From: CAZNOG01 sp964574635
Lineage (GTDB): Bacteria; Bacteroidota; Bacteroidia; Flavobacteriales_D; Cryomorphaceae
DNA: 19,065 nucleotides
Assembly (NCBI GenBank): GCA_964574635.1
Contig: CAZNOG010000027.1
Coordinates: 1 to 19,065 of the forward strand
Direction: 5' to 3'
A model generated the notes under the pieces. That model saw only the letters and a program-made list of their open reading frames with translations. It had not been told where the DNA came from and searched no databases. Positions 14,280 through 19,065 of this stretch are shown here, one piece after another. The position numbers and the translations under genes were made by a program. The first letter of the stretch is position 1. Every line of letters starts with the position of its first letter.

Positions 14280-14916
14280 GCCCCGAAGGGGTATAATACA
14301 TTAAGATAGGGTGAAGCCCTATCAAGTGGCAAAGCCACAAAATCATAAGCCCTGAAAGGGCGAAATATCTAATCCCAAACATACTTCTCCTCATATTCTA
14401 CATTATATTTTTTAAGAAAAGCACGGTATTCATCTTGAAATGTTTTCTTGCTATGGTGTTCGTGTTGATTCGCGATGTAGGCAATTACTGTGTCTATTTC
14501 AGAAGGATTTACTGAAAATGCTCCGTATCCATCCTGCCAATAAAAGTTTTCATATCCGGTTCCCTTTGTTTTAATCCATTTGGATGAATGTGATTTCAGT
14601 TCTTCCATCAGCTTCATCAGGGCTATTTTTTTGGATAGCATACAAAGTATATGAATATGGTCGTTGTAACCGCCTACTTTAATTACCTGACAGTCGAGTT
14701 TGTTGCAAATGCCACCGAGGTAGCTATGCAGTTCTGCTTCCACGGGTGGATGTATCAGCGGCTCACGATGTTTGGTGCTGAATATGATATGGATATAGTT
14801 TTTAACGAGTGACTGTCCCATAGTACTTGTATTACACCCTTTCAGGGCTGGTTTTGATGTTCTTCTTATCCGATGGGCTAAACCCATCGTTGGTATATAT
14901 CGCCCCTTCGGGGCTT
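14280..14916 (-). mobile_element. IS200/IS605-type element, copy 1
   Basis: The element is about 637 bases, bounded by short GCCCC-GAA-GGGGC hairpins at both ends. Downstream of tnpA are further hairpins (ATAGGG/CCCTAT, GTGGC/GCCAC, GCCCT/AGGGC). Upstream of tnpA a CGATGGG-CTAAA-CCCATCG palindrome lies at 14871-14889. Subterminal hairpins rather than inverted repeats are what IS200/IS605 elements use for single-strand transposition. The right end interrupts hsdR after codon about 117. The exact left end is uncertain because both copies share the flank. Confidence 0.72.
14369..14821 (-). CDS. tnpA: IS200/IS605-family Y1 transposase TnpA, copy 1
   Basis: The 150-residue single-domain HUH transposase shows the HUH pair in DHIHIL (His55, His57) and a likely nucleophile Tyr115 in TVIAYIANQ, with Gln119 completing the active site. 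It would nick and join single-stranded element ends through a 5'-phosphotyrosine. The start MGQSLVKNYIHIIFSTKHRE is the standard family N-terminus. An upstream in-frame extension to 14887 is only translated hairpin sequence. The protein is identical to copy 2, so the gene is probably functional. It resembles both stand-alone IS200 TnpA and REP-associated (RAYT) enzymes; no tnpB accompanies it. Confidence 0.9.
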   Translation of the reverse strand: MGQSLVKNYIHIIFSTKHREPLIHPPVEAELHSYLGGICNKLDCQVIKVGGYNDHIHILCMLSKKIALMKLMEELKSHSSKWIKTKGTGYENFYWQDGYGAFSVNPSEIDTVIAYIANQHEHHSKKTFQDEYRAFLKKYNVEYEEKYVWD

Positions 14917-15268
14917 AGAAAGTCTTCTACCAGACCTTCCTCGCCCGTTTTCAGGCAGATTTGATAAATGGCTTTGCCGTTGGTGCTGTAGGTGGTTTCC
15001 AATTGCAGTTTTTCGGCATACTGCTTGGCTTGCATGACCCCTTCACCGACTTCCTGTAATGCGCTTTGGCTTCTATGACGGCAAGCTTGATGCCCTTATG
15101 TACCAAGATATAATCGGCAATGATTTTGCTGCCGCGTCTACCGCCCGATTGGATCTTGCCTTCGGTAATGCGGTATTCACGAAGCACTTTAGAGCCTTCT
15201 ACCATGCCCCAACCGCAAGCTCTCAGTTTGGGGTCGATAAGTTCCGCTCTTGTTTCAGCTTCGTTCAT
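14917..15268 (-). pseudogene. hsdR: Type I restriction endonuclease R subunit, N-terminal fragment with frameshift
   Basis: From the ATG at 15268 the frame encodes MNEAETRAELIDPKLRACGW and continues to IADYILVHKGIKLAVIEAKA. This is the HsdR nuclease domain with the PD-(D/E)xK core (Asp, then E-A-K). Near 15057-15062 the frame breaks. The correct sequence continues in another frame as LQEVGEGVMQAKQYAEKLQL and then STNGKAIYQICLKTGEEGL. At 14916 it is cut by IS200 copy 1. About 117 codons of a gene that normally has 750-1000 remain. The restriction activity is therefore lost. Confidence 0.82.
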
Positions 15269-15284
15269 ATTGCTTGTTTTAGCT

Positions 15285-15921
15285 GCCCCGAAGGGGTATA
15301 ATACATTAAGATAGGGTGAAGCCCTATCAAGTGGCAAAGCCACAAAATCATAAGCCCTGAAAGGGCGAAATATCTAATCCCAAACATACTTCTCCTCATA
15401 TTCTACATTATATTTTTTAAGAAAAGCACGGTATTCATCTTGAAATGTTTTCTTGCTATGGTGTTCGTGTTGATTCGCGATGTAGGCAATTACTGTGTCT
15501 ATTTCAGAAGGATTTACTGAAAATGCTCCGTATCCATCCTGCCAATAAAAGTTTTCATATCCGGTTCCCTTTGTTTTAATCCATTTGGATGAATGTGATT
15601 TCAGTTCTTCCATCAGCTTCATCAGGGCTATTTTTTTGGATAGCATACAAAGTATATGAATATGGTCGTTGTAACCGCCTACTTTAATTACCTGACAGTC
15701 GAGTTTGTTGCAAATGCCACCGAGGTAGCTATGCAGTTCTGCTTCCACGGGTGGATGTATCAGCGGCTCACGATGTTTGGTGCTGAATATGATATGGATA
15801 TAGTTTTTAACGAGTGACTGTCCCATAGTACTTGTATTACACCCTTTCAGGGCTGGTTTTGATGTTCTTCTTATCCGATGGGCTAAACCCATCGTTGGTA
15901 TATATCGCCCCTTCGGGGCTT
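15285..15921 (-). mobile_element. IS200/IS605-type element, copy 2
   Basis: It has the same structure as copy 1, with hairpins near 15285-15297 and 15907-15920 and the CGATGGG/CCCATCG palindrome at 15876-15894. It lies between the hsdS 3' end and the hsdR start, 17 nt before the hsdR ATG, so it may be the original insertion in an hsdS-hsdR intergenic gap. Confidence 0.72.
15374..15826 (-). CDS. tnpA: IS200/IS605-family Y1 transposase TnpA, copy 2
   Basis: It has the same 150-residue sequence as copy 1, with the HUH pair His55/His57 and Tyr115. The start ATG at 15826 is chosen as in copy 1; a longer frame back to 15937 only translates element hairpins and flank. Full identity of the two proteins, next to diverged hsdR flanks, implies recent transposition or gene conversion. 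Confidence 0.9.
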   Translation of the reverse strand: MGQSLVKNYIHIIFSTKHREPLIHPPVEAELHSYLGGICNKLDCQVIKVGGYNDHIHILCMLSKKIALMKLMEELKSHSSKWIKTKGTGYENFYWQDGYGAFSVNPSEIDTVIAYIANQHEHHSKKTFQDEYRAFLKKYNVEYEEKYVWD

Positions 15922-16077
15922 CGCAACTCCCCCGCAAAAGCCTTCTGCAAGATACTCTTTTTCAGCTCTTCTAAATCTTCTATTTTCTTTTGATACACCC
16001 CCTCCAACTTTTGAGTTTCCGTGCGCCGGGCGTCTAATTGGCGGACGATGGCCTGTTGTTCTTTAAGTGGTGGAAAC
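15922..16077 (-). pseudogene. hsdS: Type I restriction specificity subunit, C-terminal fragment
   Basis: Fifty-two codons read WFPPLKEQQAIVRQLDARRT, then a coiled-coil helix (VYQKKIEDLEELKKSILQKA), ending FAGEL at the IS end. The PPLxEQxxIV motif followed by a long conserved-region helix is the hallmark of HsdS C-termini. The target-recognition domains and everything upstream are missing, replaced by a palindrome at 16079-16101. The order hsdS-hsdR on the minus strand matches a normal type I operon. No hsdM is present in the window. Confidence 0.78.
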
Positions 16078-16078
16078 C

Positions 16079-16101
16079 AACGATGGGCTAAACCCATCGT
16101 T
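16079..16101. repeat. Solo IS-associated palindrome (REP-like)
   Basis: A 9-bp stem AACGATGGG/CCCATCGTT with loop CTAAA stands alone at the broken end of the hsdS fragment. The same CGATGGG/CCCATCG palindrome occurs inside both IS200 copies (14871-14889, 15876-15894). A solo copy suggests a REP-like sequence mobilised by the transposase, or the scar of a third element. Confidence 0.72.
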
Positions 16102-16112
16102 TTCAAAAGTTC

Positions 16113-16184
16113 CTAAATTGATATTGTCTTATGCACTTCCATCGCGGCCCCGATTATTCTATGCGTCAATTCCTTATCTTTCAT
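16113..16184 (-). pseudogene. GxxExxE-family protein, N-terminal stub
   Basis: The ATG at 16184 opens MKDKELTHRIIGAAMEVHKT, then ISI and a stop. This closely matches the start of GxxExxE proteins (about 125 residues, common in Bacteroidota), in which IIGAAxEVHKxLGPGLLE is the defining motif. The GxxExxE motif itself starts in GAAMEVH and the rest of the gene is missing. It is cut 11 nt before the solo palindrome. Confidence 0.62.
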
Positions 16185-16297
16185 AATCAGGTGGTTATTT
16201 CATATTAAAAATCAACGGTCAACCAATGAGGTGACAGCACTTCACGTGCCAGCCTCCCACATCGAACCTACAACCGACTAATATACAACACCCTCAA

Positions 16298-16855
16298 TCA
16301 AATTCCCCCCTCCCCCACCCGATAATACAGCACTACCGCTCCCCCTCGAAAGGTTTTCGTCTTCACAAGGTCAAAAACCATCCTGTCGTTCAGACCTTCA
16401 AAAAACCGCAAACCCTTCCCTTCCACCATCGGATGGATGCAGAGCTGCAGTTCGTCCATCAATCCCAGCTTCAGCAGTTGAACAATCAAACTCCGACTAC
16501 CCACGAGAACGTATTTGCCCGATTGCTTCTTGAGGTCCTGAACCTCCTCACCCAAGCCGCGTTTCGCCAGGGTCGCGCTCTTCCAATCCACGTTCTTGAG
16601 CGTACGGGAGAAAACGATCTTGGGAATTCCGTCGATTGCCGCGGCAAAGTCATTCATCGACTGTTCTTCCGAAGGATTTTCCAAAACCGTGCGCCAATAC
16701 TCCATGAGCTCGTACGTCGTCCTACCGTACAGGATCGCGCCGCCACGGCCCAACAATTCCGTGTAATGCCGATGAACTTCTTCATCCGGAACTCCCGCCC
16801 TGTGGTCGCAAATCCCGTCGAGCGTCATGTTCAATGCCCCGATGATCTTCCTCAT
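16298..16855 (-). CDS. Dihydrofolate reductase-like (RibD C-terminal domain) protein
   Basis: The 185-residue protein has the RibD_C/DHFR-like fold: an initial strand MRKIIGALNMTLDGICDH, the GGAILYGRTTYELMEYW nucleotide-binding loop near 36-53, KIVFSRTL near 79-86, and a VLVGSRSLIVQLLKLGLMDE segment near 116-135. A final LQLCIHPMVEGKGLRFFE stretch is typical of the YwjB/YyaP group. The predicted role is an NAD(P)H-dependent reductase of unknown small substrate in the cytoplasm; it is not a classical folate DHFR. It follows the VOC gene on the same strand after a 69-nt gap and could be co-transcribed. The ATG is the first in frame and starts on the conserved strand. Confidence 0.85.
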   Translation of the reverse strand: MRKIIGALNMTLDGICDHRAGVPDEEVHRHYTELLGRGGAILYGRTTYELMEYWRTVLENPSEEQSMNDFAAAIDGIPKIVFSRTLKNVDWKSATLAKRGLGEEVQDLKKQSGKYVLVGSRSLIVQLLKLGLMDELQLCIHPMVEGKGLRFFEGLNDRMVFDLVKTKTFRGGAVVLYYRVGEGGI

Positions 16856-16924
16856 GTGTAGTCTATTGAACTTAAGATTTTACCGGCGCAGCCACCTTCC
16901 CGTCCAACGCCTCCGCCATCGGCA

Positions 16925-17425
16925 TCACCGATGCTGATCGAGCAATATCACGTTTCCATCGGGATCGGTCAACATAAGACTTGCGGGCCCGGTGGTCTTT
17001 TCGTCGGCTTCGCTTGCAAGTTCCAATCCCCCGGCCTTCAATCGCTTCTGAATCTCCCGAATGTCGTCGAAGGTTTCCAGGTTGTTCCCGTTCTCATCCC
17101 AGCCCGGGTTGAAGGTTAAAATGTTGCCCTCGAACATCCCTTGGAAAAGTCCGATAAGCGCGTTTTCGTTTTTCATTATCAGGTAGTTCTGTTCCATACT
17201 ACCCGCAAGGACGTCAAAACCCAGTTTTTCGTAAAATTCCTTCGAAATTTTCAGGTCTTTTACGCTGAGGCTGATTGAAAATGCTCCCAATTTCATGTCG
17301 TTAAGTTTTTCGGTACGGCTCGTTTCCGCGTGGTGAGTTGACTCCTGCGCAAAAACCGAGTTGAGGAAACACCCCGTGGCAAGCGCCGCGACTACCGCGG
17401 CAATGATCAAGCGACTCTTCTTCAT
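16925..17425 (-). CDS. Exported VOC/glyoxalase-fold protein
   Basis: The 166-residue protein has a signal peptide (MKKSRLIIAAVVAALATGC then FLNSVFAQE), with a probable type I cut after VFA; LATGC resembles a weak lipobox. From residue 44 a complete VOC domain follows: LGAFSISLSVKDLKISKEFY, NYLIMKNENALIGLFQGMFE, and the ending LTDPDGNVILLDQHR. This is a common bacterial glyoxalase/bleomycin-resistance-like subfamily. The usual first metal-ligand His is Ser here, so classical glyoxalase I activity is doubtful. Met44 could be the start of the cytoplasmic form known in other species, so the N-terminal export signal looks added. I see no clear TAnnTTTG box upstream. Confidence 0.8.
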   Translation of the reverse strand: MKKSRLIIAAVVAALATGCFLNSVFAQESTHHAETSRTEKLNDMKLGAFSISLSVKDLKISKEFYEKLGFDVLAGSMEQNYLIMKNENALIGLFQGMFEGNILTFNPGWDENGNNLETFDDIREIQKRLKAGGLELASEADEKTTGPASLMLTDPDGNVILLDQHR

Positions 17426-17532
17426 TTTTACGTTTTTGTGGTCTTTTTATATCCCCATCGACTCATTCGGAATTTGCCTTCACAGGGAAAATCGAGTAAA
17501 AATAAAAATCACCATAAAATTCAATCGCGGCA

Positions 17533-17694
17533 ACTTCCTCAATCTCCTCCACCTCCTCTACCTCCTCTACCTCCTCTACCTCCTCTACCTCCTCCACCTC
17601 CTCCACCTCCTCTACCTCCTCTACCTCCTCCACCTCCTCAACCTCCTCAACCTCCTCTACCTCCTCAACTTCCTCCACCTCCTCAACCTCCCCC
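17533..17694. repeat. 9-bp tandem array 2, unit ACCTCCTCN (18 units)
   Basis: Eighteen 9-base units run without a break. The core units (17551-17667) are invariant ACCTCCTC with a ninth base of T, C or A and never G. The edge units are ACTTCCTCA, ATCTCCTCC, ACTTCCTCC and ACCTCCCCC. On the minus strand an open frame of 85 codons (17720-17463) reads Glu-Glu-Val repeats. The ninth base is the wobble base of Val, the two ACTTCCTC variants are GAG to GAA, and only one unit changes Val to Ile. The array fills the gap between the glycosyltransferase stop (which lies inside the last unit) and the VOC gene, so transcription through it would give tandem GAGGAGGUN. Confidence 0.92.
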
Positions 17695-18765
17695 CATAAT
17701 CCCCCTATACACCTCCGCATACGCCTTCACGCTGTACCGCGCTTCCACGCGCGCACGGCCCGCCCGCCCCATCTTCAGCCGCAACTCGGGGTTTACCAAC
17801 AGCTTCTTCAACGCCTTCGTCCACCGCTCTTCTTCCGAGGCGGGCATGGCATCCACCGCAAACCCGTCAATCCCGTGGCGCACAATGTCCGCATTCACCC
17901 CCACGTCCGATACCACCGCCGGAATCTCCATCGCCATGTACTGCAGCGCCTTAAACCCGCATTTCCCCCGTTCCCAAGGCGTGTCGTACAGTGGCATGAG
18001 CCCGATGTCCATCTCCCCCAGGTCGCGTATCTCCGTCGAGCGACTCCAAGGGCGAAATTCCGCGAATTCCGGCATGCGGTCCGGCGGATTGTCGGACACG
18101 ATCAGCAGGCGAAAAGGGTGCGTGGCGTGCAGCTCCGCCAAAATCGGAAAAAGGGCCGTGAGCTGCTTCAGTGTGCTGTGCGACCCCGTCCAGCCCAGGG
18201 TGATCTCCCGGGTCGCTTCCACCGGCCGATGCGCCGGCACGTGGTAATCCGTGTCGATGGTCGTGGGCACGACGCGAACGTCCTCGGCGAATCTCCTCGC
18301 GTACTCGGCCAAAAATTCGTTGCCCACCGTCACCACGCGGCTCCACCTCATAATGCGGTTCACCTTGCCGTGCATCTTCCACCGCCCCACCAGACCCGCG
18401 TTGGCCTCGCTGTTGTTCGGCAGCCAAATCGCGTCGTCAAAATCGTACACCACCTTCTTACCCAGCAGTCGCGCCGCCACCCATTCCCACCACGGCGGAC
18501 CCACCGGAGTGGCCTCACGGTGAATGAACACCACGTCGTACCGCCCCAAAGCGAAAAGCAGCGCCGCCCGAACCGCGAACCCCCGCAAAATCGCCAACAC
18601 CTTCACGTCCAGATTGCCCGGCTTGTACATGCGCTTCCACGCCCTTTCGGACCAAAACGGCCGCACGTCCACCTCGGCATCCACGAGCCCCACATACTGC
18701 CCGAAGCGGAAGCGCTGCGAAGGGGCGTCGGGAGGGTAAGGGCAAACGATCAGCACGCGATGCAT
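17683..18765 (-). CDS. GT4-type (GT-B fold) glycosyltransferase
   Basis: The 360-residue protein starts MHRVLIVCPYPPDAPSQRFR, the glycine-poor N-terminal loop seen in many Bacteroidota family-4 glycosyltransferases. KVVYDFDDAIWLP near 105-117 and ITLGWTGSHSTLKQLTALFP near 200-220 open the two Rossmann domains. GKCGFKALQYMAMEIPAVVS near 280-300 is the sugar-nucleotide-binding region that aligns with the GT4 E-x7-E motif. It probably adds a sugar to surface polysaccharide or a glycolipid at the cytoplasmic membrane face. A longer frame to 18864 reads through the promoter, so the ATG at 18765 is preferred; a perfect -7 box ends 4 nt upstream. The last codons GGG-GGA-GGT-TGA are part of the 9-bp array. 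Confidence 0.86.
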   Translation of the reverse strand: MHRVLIVCPYPPDAPSQRFRFGQYVGLVDAEVDVRPFWSERAWKRMYKPGNLDVKVLAILRGFAVRAALLFALGRYDVVFIHREATPVGPPWWEWVAARLLGKKVVYDFDDAIWLPNNSEANAGLVGRWKMHGKVNRIMRWSRVVTVGNEFLAEYARRFAEDVRVVPTTIDTDYHVPAHRPVEATREITLGWTGSHSTLKQLTALFPILAELHATHPFRLLIVSDNPPDRMPEFAEFRPWSRSTEIRDLGEMDIGLMPLYDTPWERGKCGFKALQYMAMEIPAVVSDVGVNADIVRHGIDGFAVDAMPASEEERWTKALKKLLVNPELRLKMGRAGRARVEARYSVKAYAEVYRGIMGGG

Positions 18766-18769
18766 GGCG

Positions 18770-18777
18770 CAAAGGTA
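18770..18777 (-). promoter_or_regulatory. -7 promoter element TACCTTTG for the glycosyltransferase
   Basis: TACCTTTG matches TAnnTTTG exactly and ends 4 nt before the ATG (TACCTTTGCGCC then ATG). This places the transcription start at or beside the start codon. No good -33 TTTG was found. Confidence 0.58.
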
Positions 18778-19001
18778 AAACAAGTGGTGCAGGATGTACA
18801 GGGCGTGTTTTTGGGTTTTTGTGGGTGGGTTACCAACGTGGATAAACCGCCGACAAACGACCATGCATTTCCCAACCGGGAAGATCGACTACGGACCACG
18901 TCCACCCGCCCGCCAGGTGCGGAGCGGAGCTGCGCCGCCCACCATTTTTACTGACCCTGAACCCGTCCCCCTCTCCATCCGCATTCCTCCACCCCGCCGA
19001 T
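18778..19001. other. Intergenic stretch with GC-rich palindromic segments
   Basis: No gene is supported. It contains TCCCAACCGGGA (short hairpin near 18877-18888) and GCGGAGCGGAGCTGCGCCGC (near 18920-18939), which can fold. The style resembles dispersed intergenic repeats, but no second copy exists in the window. Confidence 0.25.
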
Positions 19002-19065
19002 ATGAACCAACGTCAGACTGTCTCAAAACCCACACCCCTTTTGTGGAAAACCTCTCTCGCTTCTC
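19002..19065 (+). CDS. Possible start of a plus-strand gene, cut by the window edge
   Basis: An ATG at 19002 opens MNQRQTVSKPTPLLWKTSLA and stays open to the edge (21 codons). The basic N-terminus is compatible with a real protein, but nothing is recognisable and no promoter box was found upstream, so this is tentative. Confidence 0.25.
   Translation, partial: MNQRQTVSKPTPLLWKTSLAS

Larger units (their letters stand above)
14190..14916. repeat. Direct repeat copy 1 (partner 15195-15921)
   Basis: About 727 bases recur at an exact offset of 1005. The repeat comprises an IS200-type element plus its 17-nt spacer and about 74 bases of hsdR start. Both copies end at the same base on the right, after CGCCCCTTCGGGGCTT. 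The element part appears identical; the hsdR part has about six mismatches. Confidence 0.88.
15195..15921. repeat. Direct repeat copy 2 (partner 14190-14916)
   Basis: This is the second member of the 1005-offset direct repeat. Its left end runs on into the longer hsdR fragment, and its right end abuts the hsdS remnant. The two repeats could recombine and delete about 1 kb. Confidence 0.88.

Noticed and set aside
14280..14370. Series of short hairpins read as a CRISPR array
   Set aside because: The hairpins differ from each other, have no equal spacers, and fit IS200 subterminal structures.
14951..15343. Complete small protein of 130 residues
   Set aside because: It is the frameshifted hsdR start plus translated upstream DNA; residues after the EAKA motif are out of frame.
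15837..16106. Complete 89-residue protein
   Set aside because: It is the hsdS C-terminal fragment with a start made from the palindrome and an end translated from IS hairpins.
17361..18247. Plus-strand Leu-rich and Pro-rich frames across array 2
   Set aside because: They are repeat readings that run antisense into the glycosyltransferase and VOC genes; substitutions fit the opposite EEV frame better.

Overview
The window looks like a chromosomal segment of a Bacteroidota bacterium, probably Flavobacteriales-like. The evidence is as follows. Several genes carry a TAnnTTTG-type -7 promoter element, and Shine-Dalgarno signals are weak. Many signal peptides end in AQ before a Gln- or Glu-rich start. 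The gene families also fit: HRDC-domain protein, DUF3857/transglutaminase-like proteins, and an outer-membrane beta-barrel ending in an aromatic residue. No RNA gene was seen. By eye, composition falls in two classes: GC-rich core-like DNA (about 6.0-14.0 kb and 17.7-19.0 kb) and AT-richer accessory DNA (about 0-5.8 kb and 14.1-16.2 kb).

Left part (1-5.6 kb, all minus strand). An HRDC-domain gene is cut exactly at base 54/55 by what looks like an insertion-sequence end that leaves the window. Next come a PIF1-type helicase with a long C-terminal coiled coil, and a compact three-gene operon: a small TerB-domain protein, a four-helix membrane protein with coiled coils on both sides, and a VWA-like lipoprotein. 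This operon is the best candidate here for a poorly described envelope or stress system.

Middle (5.6-14.0 kb). A divergent intergenic region carries a 9-bp tandem array (unit ACCTCCTCN). It is followed by a plus-strand group of secreted or envelope proteins: a DUF3857-type protein lacking the transglutaminase Cys, a small beta-barrel, a DUF3857/transglutaminase with an intact Cys-His-Asp triad, and a second Cys-less paralogue. The last three overlap and form one transcription unit. A DMT/EamA transporter converges on it with a 2-nt gap. Its start region carries a strong G-quadruplex motif with the -7 box inside a loop.

Scrapyard (14.1-16.2 kb). There are two identical IS200/IS605-type TnpA copies 1005 bp apart. 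They are interleaved with broken pieces of a type I restriction system (HsdS C-terminus, frameshifted HsdR N-terminus, a second diverged HsdR start), a solo copy of the IS-associated palindrome, a 23-codon GxxExxE stub, and an unidentified C-terminal remnant.

Right part (16.3-19.1 kb). It holds a RibD/DHFR-like reductase, an exported VOC/glyoxalase-fold protein, a second and larger ACCTCCTCN array (18 units), and a GT4-type glycosyltransferase whose stop codon is formed by the first array unit. A possible plus-strand gene starts at the edge.

The most unusual signals are the paired 9-bp arrays (array 2 varies almost only synonymously in an E-E-V frame and mimics tandem Shine-Dalgarno sequences), the TerB/membrane/VWA operon, the active transglutaminase between two inactive-looking paralogues, and the IS200 copies that share hsdR-derived flanks.
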